Shown here: positions 8,941 through 17,471 of the stretch, one piece after another
Numbering within the stretch: the stretch's first letter is position 1
How the letters are laid out: every line of letters starts with the position of its first letter
Origin: Granulicella sp. L46
GTDB taxonomy: Bacteria; Acidobacteriota; Terriglobia; Terriglobales; Acidobacteriaceae
Direction: 5' to 3'
Assembly (NCBI RefSeq): GCF_009765785.1
Contig: NZ_LMUT01000015.1
Location: forward strand, 117,298-154,436
DNA: 37,139 bases
Translations under genes and position numbers: made by a program
Notes under the pieces: model-generated
The model's input: the letters and a program-made list of their open reading frames with translations, nothing else
Database searches by the model: none
What the model was told of the DNA's origin: nothing

Positions 8941-10512
8941 CTAAGCCAATCCCGCCGCCAACCGCTCCGCAAGCCTTAACGCCAACGCCATCATCGTCAA
9001 CGTCGGCAGCTGCGCACTTCCATCCGGAAACACCGCCGCACTTGCAATCGAAAGATTCTCCACCCCGTGCACCTTCATCTCCGCATCCACCACGCTCGTC
9101 CGCGGATCCGTCCCCATGCAAGCCCCGCCCATCGCATGCCGCGCATCTTCCAACCCCTCGAGCGCCCCATCGCCCAATATTCCCGGCGCCCACTCCACCC
9201 CGGTCAGTCCCATCGCCTCAAACTGCTCCTTCAAATGTGCCGCATACTTCCGCATCGTTCCAACCTCCTGCTCCGACACGCGCCAGTCCACCACCACCTC
9301 CGGCATCCCCGTGTCACCTCTCCCGTCGGCCAACATCACCCGAGAGCAAGACGGCCGATCCTGCGCCAAATTAAACTGCAGCTTCACCGCCGCCCCATCC
9401 GAAATAAATCGCCTCCCCCGCAGCTTCGCTCCCAGCACCAGCCGCGCTCCATCCAGCATCGCCCCAGGAATCTTCAGAGCATGCGTGGTCAGCGCCTTCG
9501 CCAACTCCCCGCGCTGCAACGACGTCAGCATCTCCCGCACCACCGCAATCCCCGACCCCTCCGGCTCCACAATGGCAAGATGCGCCAATATAGGATTCAG
9601 CCCCAGCCTCTCCCGCAACTCCTGCGAAGCCTCCAGCTTCACACTGTGCAACGTCCCTCCGCGCATATCTGTCGCCCCACCCGTAAAGAAAACCCATGGC
9701 CTCAACTCGCGCACTACACGCGCACGCGCCGCCCCCGTCAACGTCGCCGCCGGCAGCGTCACGTGGTCATGAAAGTTTCGCCCCACCTGATCATGCTCAT
9801 TCCCCAAACCGGAAGCCAGCAGCAGCCGCGAAGCCTCCACAGTCCCCGCTGCCAGCACGACCTCGTCCGCCTCAAACCGCACCATCTTCCCCGCTGGAGT
9901 CCGTACCACCACCGTCTCTATCCGCCCGCCCTCCGCAGCCAGCAGCAACTCCACCACCTGCGCGTGCAGATACACGCGCGCCCGCTCCAACAAATCCTTC
10001 CCCAGCGACGGCGCCAAATTCCTCCGCGGAAACGCCATCCACTTCGACACCCGCGCCTCCACCCCGCTGAGCCCCTCAAGCATTGCCGGCAGCGGCTGAC
10101 CAATCGCCTCAAAGAATTCACCCCCCTCGAACGGCAGCGTCCCCACCTCCAGCAACCCCTCAGCCTCCGCTACGAACGGCTTCAGCTCCTCAGCCCCCAC
10201 CGGCCAAGCCTCCGCCCCATCCTCGGCCATAGCAAGCACCTGCCCACCCCACCTAAGCGACGTTCCCCCAAACACCCGAAAGCGTCCCTCCGTAGTCCCA
10301 ACATGCGCCTGCCCCTTCAGCTCAGCTCGCGCAAACAGCCTCTGCCCACTGTCCTCAATCGAGTGCCCACCGGCCTCCAGCACCACCACGTCGGTCCCCG
10401 CCAGCGCCAGCCGCCGCGCCAGCACCAGCCCCGCAATCCCCGCACCCACTACGCACACCTGCGACCGAACAGCCTCTTTCGGGGCTTCTGCCGTTGCGAG
10501 ATCGATCTCCAT
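8941..10512 (-). CDS. GMC-family FAD-dependent oxidoreductase
   Basis: The 523-residue flavoprotein starts with a dinucleotide-binding motif VVGAGIAGLVLARRLA (FAD, GxGxxG at 23-28) followed by VVVLEAGG. It has the mid-protein GNEHDQVGRNFHDH block common to GMC enzymes and the C-terminal signature HAMGGACMGTDP…VVDAEMKVHGVENL…ASAAVFPDGS…TLTMMALALRLAE, where the His of HAMGG is the predicted catalytic base region. GMC enzymes oxidise alcohols or sugars; the substrate cannot be read from sequence. No signal peptide is seen. AGAGG precedes the ATG by about 5 bases. It sits 30 bases after the ABC permease stop and just before the acyltransferase gene, so it is probably co-transcribed. Confidence 0.88.
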   Translation of the reverse strand: MEIDLATAEAPKEAVRSQVCVVGAGIAGLVLARRLALAGTDVVVLEAGGHSIEDSGQRLFARAELKGQAHVGTTEGRFRVFGGTSLRWGGQVLAMAEDGAEAWPVGAEELKPFVAEAEGLLEVGTLPFEGGEFFEAIGQPLPAMLEGLSGVEARVSKWMAFPRRNLAPSLGKDLLERARVYLHAQVVELLLAAEGGRIETVVVRTPAGKMVRFEADEVVLAAGTVEASRLLLASGLGNEHDQVGRNFHDHVTLPAATLTGAARARVVRELRPWVFFTGGATDMRGGTLHSVKLEASQELRERLGLNPILAHLAIVEPEGSGIAVVREMLTSLQRGELAKALTTHALKIPGAMLDGARLVLGAKLRGRRFISDGAAVKLQFNLAQDRPSCSRVMLADGRGDTGMPEVVVDWRVSEQEVGTMRKYAAHLKEQFEAMGLTGVEWAPGILGDGALEGLEDARHAMGGACMGTDPRTSVVDAEMKVHGVENLSIASAAVFPDGSAQLPTLTMMALALRLAERLAAGLA

Positions 10513-10542
10513 CCAGCCTCTCCAGTGGCTAGCGCAAGTGCT

Positions 10543-11760
10543 CTAGCTGTACTTCAACCAGCGAAGAATCTCAGGGAGATTGGGCTTCTTGCCGTACATC
10601 AAAATTCCCACGCGATAGATCCGCGACGACACCCACAGCACCGCATAAATCGTAATCAATATCAACCCGATCGACAGCGCAATCTCCCACGGCTGTGGCA
10701 TCGAGATCGAGATGCGCAAGTCCATCAGCAGCGGCGCACAAAACGGAATCTGCGAAACGATCCGCGACATCAGCGAGTTCGGATTTGTCACAATCGGCAT
10801 CAGCATCAGCATGCTGAAAAACAGCGGCATCATCAAAAACATATTCAGTTGCTGCAGCTCTTGCTCCGAGTTCGTCATCGCTCCCAGCGCCGCCGCTACC
10901 GCCGAGTACAGCGCATACCCCAGCGCAAAATACACGATGAAGTACACCACCTGCGGCGTGCTGATCTGCACCCCGCTCGTCGCCCCCAACCGCGCGGCAA
11001 TCAACCCCGCGGCCCCCATCCAGATGGCAACTTGCGTCAGCCCTACCGCACCCACGCCAAGAATCTTTCCCGCCAGCAGCTCATCCGGCTTGATCGTCGC
11101 CAGCAGCACCTCGAACACCCGCGACGTCTTCTCCTCAATAATCGATCGCGCCACATTCATCCCATACAGCAACACCACCATGTACATCAGGAAGAACAGC
11201 ACATACGCCACCAGGAACGACGACTTCGAGTTCCCATGCACCCCATTCTTCCCCAAAACATTCAGCGTCACCGGCGCCATCAACGCGGCCGTCTCCGAGT
11301 CCGAAACACCCTTCTGCGCCAGGTACTCCTTCGTCAGCACATGATGCAGCGCCTCTTCAATCGCCGAACTCGTCGCAATGTCCGCAGTCGACCGCGGCGT
11401 AAAATCGAACGTCGGCCGCCGCCCAGCGTCAGTCGCCGGCACAATCACCAGGTAGCCGTCCAACTCCTTGTTCGCCATCTCCTGGTCCAACACCGCATGC
11501 GAAGTCCTTGCCGGCAAAATGTCCACCGTCATCTGACTGTCTTTGCCATTCTGAAGCTCTTGCTTCAAATCATCGGCAAGCTGCAACTGGGACGTCAGCA
11601 CAGCAATGTGCGACGTCGTCTTCGACTTCGCCGCCAGCGTCGCAACCCCAAACAGCCCGCCACCCATCAGCAGCGGAATCAAAATCGTCGCAATCAAAAA
11701 CCCCTTGGTCTTGATCCGCTCCGTATACTCGCGCTTCGCAATCAGCCAGACATTATGCAT
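10543..11760 (-). CDS. ABC-2 type transporter permease (NatB-like)
   Basis: I take the ATG at 11760 (MHNVWLIAKREYTERIKTKG) because this is the usual N-terminus of NatB-type permeases; the frame could be extended to 11811 but that would overlap the ATPase gene by 59 bases. The resulting 405-residue protein has one membrane span near the start (about 20-45), a large extracytoplasmic loop to about residue 170, and at least five hydrophobic segments in the C-terminal half. With the neighbouring ATPase it would form an exporter; Na+ export is known for NatAB of Bacillus, but the substrate here is not known. The start overlaps the ATPase stop by 8 bases, implying coupling. Confidence 0.88.
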   Translation of the reverse strand: MHNVWLIAKREYTERIKTKGFLIATILIPLLMGGGLFGVATLAAKSKTTSHIAVLTSQLQLADDLKQELQNGKDSQMTVDILPARTSHAVLDQEMANKELDGYLVIVPATDAGRRPTFDFTPRSTADIATSSAIEEALHHVLTKEYLAQKGVSDSETAALMAPVTLNVLGKNGVHGNSKSSFLVAYVLFFLMYMVVLLYGMNVARSIIEEKTSRVFEVLLATIKPDELLAGKILGVGAVGLTQVAIWMGAAGLIAARLGATSGVQISTPQVVYFIVYFALGYALYSAVAAALGAMTNSEQELQQLNMFLMMPLFFSMLMLMPIVTNPNSLMSRIVSQIPFCAPLLMDLRISISMPQPWEIALSIGLILITIYAVLWVSSRIYRVGILMYGKKPNLPEILRWLKYS

Positions 11761-12685
11761 CGACGATACCTCGAGCTTCCTCGTCACCAAAACTCGCGCG
11801 CACGCGTTCAATAAAGATCTCTTCTAGAGTCGGCTCCTTCACATCGAAGCGATGAATCACGGTGCCCCTCGCCATCGCCTCGGCCAGCACCTTCTGCGCG
11901 CCTGCCTCGCTGTGCAGCTTCAATTCCGCAACCCCCGCATAGTTCTTGGCTTCTTCCACTTCGGCATTCTGCAAGAATGTTTCATCGCCTGAGAACACCA
12001 CATGCACCCGGTTCCGCGGATAGCTCGACTTCACCTCGCGCATCGATCCCGACAGCACCAGCTTCCCCCGCGAGATCAGCGCAATCGCATCGCACATCTT
12101 CTCCACCTGGTCCATCCGGTGCGTCGAAAACAACACCGCCTTCCCCTCTTTGCGCAGATCAATCAGCGTATCCTGCAGCAGCTCCGCATTCACCGGATCC
12201 AGCCCGCTAAACGGCTCGTCCATAATGATCAACTCCGGCTCATGCAGCAGCGCCGCAATGAACTGGATCTTCTGCTGCATGCCCTTGGAAAGCTCCTCGG
12301 TCTTCTTCTCGATCGCCTCTGTAATCTGCACCCGCTCGCACCAAGCCAGCGACCGCGACCGTGCCGTCGCCTCGCTCAACCCATGCAGCTGCCCGAGGAA
12401 CACCAGCTGATCAATCACCTTCATCTTCTTGTACAGCCCGCGCTCTTCCGGCAGATATCCCACCCGATGCAGAGCCTTCCGATCAAACGGCTTCCCAAAC
12501 AAACTCACCGACCCAGAGTCCGGCACCGTCATCCCGATCATCATCCGAATCGTGCTCGTCTTCCCCGACCCATTCGGTCCCAGCAGCCCAAACATCGTTC
12601 CCGGTTCAATGGTCAGCGACAGCCCTTCCACCGCAACCTTCGTGTCATACACCTTGCGAATCTTCTCGAGTTCAACAATCGGCAT
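11753..12685 (-). CDS. ABC transporter ATP-binding protein (NatA-like)
   Basis: The 310-residue ATPase has Walker A GPNGSGKT (36-43), signature LSKGMQQ (132-138), Walker B with the catalytic Glu in IIMDEPFSGLD (153-163) and the switch His in FSTHRMDQ. The C-terminal ~80 residues form the DUF4162-like extension common in NatA-type exporters (EPTLEEIFIERV). It pairs with the permease encoded directly downstream. The gene is the first after the rplQ terminator, so it probably has its own promoter; two small hairpins lie in its leader at 12705-12737. Confidence 0.92.
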   Translation of the reverse strand: MPIVELEKIRKVYDTKVAVEGLSLTIEPGTMFGLLGPNGSGKTSTIRMMIGMTVPDSGSVSLFGKPFDRKALHRVGYLPEERGLYKKMKVIDQLVFLGQLHGLSEATARSRSLAWCERVQITEAIEKKTEELSKGMQQKIQFIAALLHEPELIIMDEPFSGLDPVNAELLQDTLIDLRKEGKAVLFSTHRMDQVEKMCDAIALISRGKLVLSGSMREVKSSYPRNRVHVVFSGDETFLQNAEVEEAKNYAGVAELKLHSEAGAQKVLAEAMARGTVIHRFDVKEPTLEEIFIERVRASFGDEEARGIVDA

Positions 12686-12704
12686 GCGTTTGAACGCCTT
12701 CTTC

Positions 12705-12737
12705 CGGAGACAACTCCGTTTTCTTGGGAGATACTCC
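12705..12737 (-). promoter_or_regulatory. Two related short inverted repeats in the ABC ATPase leader
   Basis: CGGAG-ACAA-CTCCG (12705-12718) and GGAG-ATA-CTCC (12727-12737) are two similar small palindromes, 20-52 bases upstream of the ATPase start. They could be a repressor site or leader RNA hairpins; no binding protein is implied by the neighbours. Low certainty. Confidence 0.35.
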
Positions 12738-12779
12738 GGCTAGTCTATCTCAACGCACATGCGGCGCTCGCCAAACGAA

Positions 12780-12807
12780 AGAGGCGCACCCCGAAGGATG
12801 CGCCTCT
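12780..12807 (-). terminator. Rho-independent terminator after rplQ
   Basis: AGAGGCGCA and TGCGCCTCT form a perfect 9-bp stem around a 10-base loop, followed on the minus strand by TTCGTTTGG. It lies 28 bases after the rplQ stop and marks the end of the ribosomal operon. Confidence 0.8.
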
Positions 12808-12834
12808 CTCAAACGAACTCAAATCAACCGAAGC

Positions 12835-13317
12835 CTACGCCGCAGTTCCAGGTTCAGCGGGCGGTTCCGCCTGGCCGCTCTCTTCCATCTGCTTCTGCAG
12901 CTCCTCACGACGTTTCGCACGAGCCTCAGCGCGCTTCCCTGCCTTCTCACTCAATTCCTGCTCAGCGCCCAGCAGCTCAATGTACGCCATCTCCGCTGCA
13001 TCGCCCTGCCGCTGTCCCGTGCGCACAATGCGCGAGTAACCACCCGGACGCGATCCATAACGCGGCGCCACGGTGTTGAACAAACGATCCACCGACTCCG
13101 GTGTCATCATGTACGCCAACGCCTGCCGACGAGAGTGAACGCTGCCGTTCTTGCCCAGCGTAATCATCTTCTCGACGATCGGCTTCGAAGCCTTCGCCTT
13201 GGTAATGGTGGTGTGAACGCGATCGTTCAAAATAATCGAGGTAACGAGGTTGCGAAGCAAAGCGCGGCGATGGCTGGTATTACGTCCCAGCTTAAATCCG
13301 CCATTACGGTGGCGCAT
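12835..13317 (-). CDS. rplQ: 50S ribosomal protein L17
   Basis: L17 is a large-subunit protein near the tunnel exit. The N-terminal MRHRNGGFKLGRNTSHRRAL is diagnostic and the core up to about residue 120 matches the family (ALLRNLVTS, ITKAKASKPIVEKMITL). The C-terminus carries an extra basic then acidic/Pro-rich tail (about 130-160, AEARAKRREELQKQ then QAEPPAEPG). AAGGAG stands 6 bases before the ATG. It is last in the alpha-operon, 92 bases after rpoA, and is followed by a strong terminator. Confidence 0.97.
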   Translation of the reverse strand: MRHRNGGFKLGRNTSHRRALLRNLVTSIILNDRVHTTITKAKASKPIVEKMITLGKNGSVHSRRQALAYMMTPESVDRLFNTVAPRYGSRPGGYSRIVRTGQRQGDAAEMAYIELLGAEQELSEKAGKRAEARAKRREELQKQMEESGQAEPPAEPGTAA

Positions 13318-13409
13318 GATGATCTCCTTCGACCCGGACTTCTGCCCGGCTCGGGTGCTACAAGTTAGTGCGGCGCAGCAGAGTTAACCCTGCTGCGCCG
13401 CGGGTTTCA

Positions 13410-14504
13410 TTAGAACGATTCCGGCTCGCTGGCGAGATCGAGGTCATCTTCTTCCTCGTCCTCGTCCTCATCGTCGAAGTTGCCATAGCTGGCCGCCAGA
13501 GTCGCTGCCGGCAGTACCGACGTCGGCCCCGGAACCGGGTTGCCCTGCTCATCAATCTTCATGCCCAGCGAAAGACCCATCTGCGCAAGAATTTCCTTGA
13601 TCTCGTTCAGGCTCTTGCGTCCAAAGTTCTTGGTCTTCAGCATCTCTGCTTCGGTCTTCTGAATCAGCTCGCCGATCGTCGCGATGTTGGCATTCTTCAA
13701 GCAGTTGTAGCTGCGCACCGAAAGCTCAAGCTCTTCAACCGAGCGGTTGAGATTCTCGTTGCGAATCGTCAGCCCATCGTGCGAAGCTTCCGACCCCGCC
13801 TCCAACTCCTCTTCGAAGTTGATGAAGATCGTCATGTGGTCCTTGAGCAATTTCGCCGAAAGTCCCAAAGCGTCCGCAGGAAGAACCGTTCCGTTCGTCC
13901 AGATCTCGAGCGTCAGCTTCTCGTAATCGGTGATCTGGCCCAGACGTGCAGCCTCCACAAGGTAGTTCACCTTGCGCACCGGCGAGTGGACCGAGTCCAC
14001 CGGAATAAATCCAATGCCCAGATCGCTATCGAAGTTCTTATCGGCCGAAACGTAGCCACGGCCGCGCTTCAAACGCATCTCCATGTCAATGCGTCCGCCC
14101 TCGGAGATCGTGCAGATGTAAACATTCGGATCCAGAATCTCAACGTCCGAATCAGCTTCGATCGAGCCCGAAAGAATTACGCCCGCAGCATCCGCACGCA
14201 GATACAGAGCCTTCGGCCCCTCGCCGTTCAGCTTGAACGGAATCTGCTTTAGGTTCAGGATGATGTCGGTCGCATCTTCCACCACGCCCGTGATGGATTG
14301 AAACTCGTGCAGCACGCCCTCGATGCGCACAGCCGTTACAGCCGCGCCTTCAATCGAAGACAGCAGCGTGCGACGCAACGCATTACCGATGGTCGTACCG
14401 AAGCCGCGCTCAAAAGGCTGCGCGGAAAACTTGCCATAGATGTTCGTGAGTGTCTCTTGGTCGACTGCGAGACGCTTGGGCTTTTGAAAACCTCTCCAAA
14501 GCAT
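13410..14504 (-). CDS. rpoA: DNA-directed RNA polymerase subunit alpha
   Basis: I use the ATG at 14504 ([12 protein letters not shown]) rather than the one at 14522 because AAGGA sits 6 bases upstream of it and the family normally starts this way. The 364-residue protein has the dimerisation domain ([19 protein letters not shown], the beta'/beta contact region) and the C-terminal DNA- and activator-binding domain ([16 protein letters not shown]…[14 protein letters not shown]). After the C-terminal domain there is a strongly acidic tail ([14 protein letters not shown]), longer than in E. coli. The gap to rpsD upstream (139 bases) holds a hairpin element described separately. Confidence 0.97.
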   Translation of the reverse strand: MLWRGFQKPKRLAVDQETLTNIYGKFSAQPFERGFGTTIGNALRRTLLSSIEGAAVTAVRIEGVLHEFQSITGVVEDATDIILNLKQIPFKLNGEGPKALYLRADAAGVILSGSIEADSDVEILDPNVYICTISEGGRIDMEMRLKRGRGYVSADKNFDSDLGIGFIPVDSVHSPVRKVNYLVEAARLGQITDYEKLTLEIWTNGTVLPADALGLSAKLLKDHMTIFINFEEELEAGSEASHDGLTIRNENLNRSVEELELSVRSYNCLKNANIATIGELIQKTEAEMLKTKNFGRKSLNEIKEILAQMGLSLGMKIDEQGNPVPGPTSVLPAATLAASYGNFDDEDEDEEEDDLDLASEPESF

Positions 14505-14571
14505 GGGGAATCCTTTCTTCATCGCACACGCGAAGCATTCTGCGTGGCTGATGGACCTGCGGTTATGAATA

Positions 14572-14664
14572 AAAAGCCATTAGCTGCCGATTGCCAGCCA
14601 AGGCCAAACGCTCGTCGCCGCTGGCTCCCGGCCGAAACCAGGAGCCAGCGGCTAAAAGCCATTA
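14572..14664. repeat. Hairpin element flanked by 11-bp direct repeats between rpsD and rpoA
   Basis: AAAAGCCATTA occurs at 14572-14582 and again at 14654-14664; the second copy includes the rpsD stop codon. Between them a perfect 12-bp inverted repeat (GCCGCTGGCTCC at 14617-14628 and GGAGCCAGCGGC at 14641-14652) can form a strong hairpin with a 12-base loop. The arrangement looks like a small inserted element with target duplication, or an attenuator between the two genes. Confidence 0.7.
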
Positions 14665-15294
14665 CTTGCTGTAAAGTTCGACGATCAACTGCTCGTTCAC
14701 AGGCAGGTTCACGTCCTCGCGCTTAGGCAGCGCAATGACCTTGCCCGACAAATTGTCCGAAGCCACTTCCAACCACTGCACGCGGCTCTGACCCGAAATG
14801 AAATCCTTGGCTGTCTCAAGCAGTACAAGCTGCTTGGAACCCTCGCGGATCGCGATCACGTCGCCAACCTTGCACTGGAAGCTCGGAATGTTCACCTTGC
14901 GGCCGTTCACCTGCACATGCCCGTGGCGAACTACCTGGCGCGACTGGCGACGGCTCATCGCAAATCCCAGCCGATAGCAGACGTTGTCCAACCGCGTCTC
15001 CAACTGCTGCAAGAGCAGTTCGCCGGTAACGCCGGTGCGGTTCGCAGCCTTCTCGTAATACGCGCGGAACTGCGTCTCGAGCGTGAAGTAAATGCGCTTG
15101 GCCTTCTGCTTCTCGCGCAGCTGCAGACCGTAGCCCACAACCTTCTTCACCTTCTTGGACTGGCCGTGTTGGCCTGGGGGAAAGTTGCGCTTCTCGACGG
15201 GGCATTTATCGGTAAAACACTTCGCGCCCTTGAGGAACAGCTTGGTTCCGTCCCTGCGGCAAAGCCGGCAGACGGGTCCTGTATAACGTGCCAT
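14662..15294 (-). CDS. rpsD: 30S ribosomal protein S4
   Basis: S4 nucleates assembly of the small subunit and in E. coli represses translation of the alpha-operon. The 210-residue protein starts MARYTGPVCRLCRRDGTKL and carries four cysteines (9, 12, 26, 31) in the spacing of the zinc-binding C+ form. The S4 RNA-binding domain is visible at RLDNVCYRLGFAMSRRQSRQ and VRHGHVQVNGRKVNIPS. GGAG precedes the ATG. It lies 128 bases after rpsK; I see no further gene in that gap. Confidence 0.97.
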   Translation of the reverse strand: MARYTGPVCRLCRRDGTKLFLKGAKCFTDKCPVEKRNFPPGQHGQSKKVKKVVGYGLQLREKQKAKRIYFTLETQFRAYYEKAANRTGVTGELLLQQLETRLDNVCYRLGFAMSRRQSRQVVRHGHVQVNGRKVNIPSFQCKVGDVIAIREGSKQLVLLETAKDFISGQSRVQWLEVASDNLSGKVIALPKREDVNLPVNEQLIVELYSK

Positions 15295-15422
15295 TTCTAT
15301 CTCTCCATACTTCGGTTGTCGATCGCTTTACACGCAGGCTGCGCTTCGTCGCGATCCAATTACAGGAACAAGTTGAGACAGAGCCAACGAACGAACCGCC
15401 GCCCTGCCTCAACCAGGGAAAA

Positions 15423-15845
15423 TCAAACGCGACGGCGCTTCGGCGGACGGCAGCCGTTATGCGGCATCGGCGTAACGTCGCGGATCGAGCGAACCTCAAT
15501 CCCCGCAGCAGCCAGTGCACGGATCGCGGACTCACGTCCCGAACCCGGCCCTGCAACCCGCACGTCGACCGAGCGCAGACCGTGGTCGCGTGCAGCCGTA
15601 GCCGCACCCACCGCTGCCTGCTGCGCCGCGAACGGCGTGCCCTTACGCGATCCGCGGAAGCCGAGCGAACCCGAGCTCTTCCAGCTCAGCGTGTTGCCCT
15701 GCTGGTCCGTAATCGTCACGATCGTGTTGTTGAACGAAGCCTGGATGAACACCAGACCAAACGGAACATTCTTGCGTTCGCGTTTCTTGAACTTCTTATT
15801 CTTTCCGACCTTCGCGCCGGTACCCTTATTCTGTGACTTTGCCAT
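15423..15845 (-). CDS. rpsK: 30S ribosomal protein S11
   Basis: The 140 residues match S11 throughout: a basic N-terminus ([17 protein letters not shown]), [37 protein letters not shown] and the conserved end [16 protein letters not shown]. It starts 3 bases after the rpsM stop (TAA CCC ATG), so the two are translationally coupled. S11 lines the mRNA exit in the 30S platform. Confidence 0.98.
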   Translation of the reverse strand: MAKSQNKGTGAKVGKNKKFKKRERKNVPFGLVFIQASFNNTIVTITDQQGNTLSWKSSGSLGFRGSRKGTPFAAQQAAVGAATAARDHGLRSVDVRVAGPGSGRESAIRALAAAGIEVRSIRDVTPMPHNGCRPPKRRRV

Positions 15846-15848
15846 GGG

Positions 15849-16229
15849 TTACTTCGTCGCTTTCTTCTTACCGGCAACAGTTCCCTTGCGAGGACCTTTG
15901 CGGGTACGAGCATTGGTGTGCGTACGCTGTCCACGAACCGGCAGCGAGCGGCGATGCCGCAAACCACGGTACGACTGGATCTCGATCAGGCGCTTGATGT
16001 TCAGCGAAATCTCCTTGCGAAGATCTCCTTCAATGCCGCCCTCTGCTTCAATCACTTGACGAATCTTGTTGAGCTGGTCCTCATCGAGGGTAGCCATCTT
16101 GACAAAGGGATCGATCCCCGCCTTCTCAAGAATCTTGAGAGCGCGAGGGTCGCCAATGCCGTAAATGTAAGTGAGCGCGATTCGTACCTGCTTGTTTCCT
16201 GGCAGATCGACGCCGGCAATACGTGCCAT
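15849..16229 (-). CDS. rpsM: 30S ribosomal protein S13
   Basis: S13 sits in the head of the 30S subunit and contacts the P-site tRNA and L5. The 126-residue protein starts [20 protein letters not shown] and ends in the usual basic tail ([20 protein letters not shown], then TRKGPRKGT). AAAGG precedes the ATG by 6 bases. The 180-base gap upstream to rpmJ holds no gene that I can see. Confidence 0.98.
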   Translation of the reverse strand: MARIAGVDLPGNKQVRIALTYIYGIGDPRALKILEKAGIDPFVKMATLDEDQLNKIRQVIEAEGGIEGDLRKEISLNIKRLIEIQSYRGLRHRRSLPVRGQRTHTNARTRKGPRKGTVAGKKKATK

Positions 16230-16409
16230 GGTGTGCCTTTCGGTTGGGCTTCGAGCATTGCTCTAAAGCGGGGTTGATCGTTGTGCGGCTGACCTGACTG
16301 CTGTCTCCTCCGGGTTCATCGCACGCCTTGACTTCGGCGAACTCGCCCAGTGGGGCCGCATTGCTAAAACTGCAGAAAGACCAAAGCAAAAAGTTCTTGC
16401 TGTCTTTCT

Positions 16410-16523
16410 TTAGCCCTGGCGCTGCTTGTGCTTCGCGTTCTCACAGATCACGCGAACGATCCCCTTGCGGTGGATCACCTTACACTTGTCGCAAATTGGT
16501 TTTACTGACGCACGAACCTTCAT
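16410..16523 (-). CDS. rpmJ: 50S ribosomal protein L36
   Basis: The 37-residue frame starts [16 protein letters not shown] and ends AKHKQRQG. Cys11, Cys14, Cys27 and His32 give the zinc-binding C-C-C-H set of the C+ form of L36. It is in the standard place between infA and rpsM. The region before its start is filled by 7-bp repeats (16531-16608), whose last AATTTC leaves only a weak ribosome-binding site (GAGGAATTTC). Confidence 0.97.
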   Translation of the reverse strand: MKVRASVKPICDKCKVIHRKGIVRVICENAKHKQRQG

Positions 16524-16530
16524 GAAATTC

Positions 16531-16608
16531 CTCAGTTCTCTGTTGTTAGTTCTCAGTTCTCAGTTGACCATCTGCCGTTCCTGAGAACTGACATCTGAGA
16601 ACCGACAA
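16531..16608. repeat. Two opposing 7-bp tandem-repeat tracts between infA and rpmJ
   Basis: On the plus strand CTCAGTT, CTCTGTT, GTTAGTT, CTCAGTT and CTCAGTT run from 16531 to 16565, and CTGAGAA, CTGACAT, CTGAGAA and CCGACAA run from 16581 to 16608. The two tracts are partly reverse complements: CAGTTCTCAG (16554-16563) pairs perfectly with CTGAGAACTG (16581-16590), giving a 10-bp stem and 17-base loop in the infA-rpmJ spacer. The spacer supplies the rpmJ ribosome-binding region. Confidence 0.85.
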
Positions 16609-16615
16609 CTTGCTA

Positions 16616-16834
16616 CTACTTGTACCGATAAACGATCCGGCCGCGGTTTAGGTCATAAGGGCTGAGCTCGATAGCAACTCGATCGCCGGGGAGGATGCGG
16701 ATGAAGTTCTTGCGCATTCTGCCCGAAACATGCGCCAGGACCTGGTGCTTGTTCTCGAGCTCTACCTTGAACAACGCATTTGGCAGCGTCTCAACGACCA
16801 CCGCCATTACTTCAATTGCATCTTCCTTCGACAA
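16616..16834 (-). CDS. infA: Translation initiation factor IF-1, TTG start
   Basis: IF-1 binds the ribosomal A site and helps IF-2 and IF-3 in initiation. Starting at the TTG at 16834 gives [13 protein letters not shown]… and a protein of 72 residues, exactly the usual length; AAGGAG stands 5 bases upstream. The ATG at 16858 is in frame but would add eight residues that include the Shine-Dalgarno region, so I reject it. OB-fold marks are [22 protein letters not shown] and the end [16 protein letters not shown]. It heads the alpha-operon here; secY, adk and map are not next to it, because a VOC-family gene lies upstream. Confidence 0.93.
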   Translation of the reverse strand: MSKEDAIEVMAVVVETLPNALFKVELENKHQVLAHVSGRMRKNFIRILPGDRVAIELSPYDLNRGRIVYRYK

Positions 16835-17053
16835 ACAGTCTCCTTCGATAGAGTCCACGCCTCGCGGCGCAGATCAGCTCCATCTGCTTTCCCTTGAACC
16901 TGTTTCGTGGGCTTCTGATAGTCCCCCCTGGCATCGCCCGGCAATCTTTCAGCCAGACACACTAGAGCAGACGGCGGAAGGTACACGCACCATCTGCAAG
17001 TCTACCCCAAATCAGTGCTTTTTGAAACCCCCCACCCCTAACCCGACACAGCT
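16835..17053. other. Leader region of the alpha-operon
   Basis: There are 219 bases between the VOC gene stop and the infA start. The promoter for the ribosomal genes is expected here, but no clear -35/-10 pair could be picked by eye. Confidence 0.4.
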
Positions 17054-17383
17054 CTATCGGTCCGATAACTGGATGGGATTGCCATCCGGATCCTTCCCAT
17101 CGCACAGACAGAACTGCTCCCCCACCCGCACCTTACCGAACTTCGCCCCCAACCCCACGAGCCTTTCCCGCACCGCAGCCACATCCTTCGCATAAAAGAC
17201 GATCTTCGGACCCTTCTTCCCAGGCGACGCCGGTCCCGAATGTAACGCAATCCTTACCCCTCCCGCGGCAAACTCCTTCCACCCTTTCTCCCCCGTAACC
17301 TGTTTCAATACAAGCACTTCCCCATAAAACAGACTCATCGCCTCCATCTTCTTGGTAAACAAAATCACCCGCGCCATCTCCAT
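17054..17383 (-). CDS. VOC-family (glyoxalase/bleomycin-resistance fold) protein
   Basis: The 109-residue protein has the single-domain VOC pattern: an opening strand MARVILFTKKMEAMSLFYGEVL with the FYxxVL helix, the mid part GVRIALHSG with a His in the metal position, VFYAKDVAAVRERLVGLGA, and the end DGKDPDGNPIQL with the typical DPDGN-E/Q metal region. VOC enzymes do many reactions, so no substrate is given. The ATG at 17383 has GGAGGGG 6 bases upstream. It stands alone ahead of the ribosomal operon on the same strand. Confidence 0.83.
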   Translation of the reverse strand: MEMARVILFTKKMEAMSLFYGEVLVLKQVTGEKGWKEFAAGGVRIALHSGPASPGKKGPKIVFYAKDVAAVRERLVGLGAKFGKVRVGEQFCLCDGKDPDGNPIQLSDR

Positions 17384-17471
17384 GCCAACCCCTCCCCGTC
17401 AACCACACCAATCCTAACCAATGTACCGCCCATCACTGAACCTGCCTCACCCCTCTGCTAGCCTTCCACGC

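Noticed and set aside
8924..9193. Longer start for the DUF374 acyltransferase gene
   Set aside because: The extension overlaps the GMC gene, is Gly/Cys-rich without family similarity, and a GTG with GGAG fits at 8923.
9067..11814. 915-residue open frame on the plus strand
   Set aside because: It is antisense to the GMC oxidoreductase and ABC permease genes and is made of Arg/His/Pro/Gln-rich sequence typical of shadow frames in C-rich DNA.
14572..14664. Insertion sequence
   Set aside because: Too short for a transposase; only a hairpin and direct repeats are present, so it is reported as a small element.
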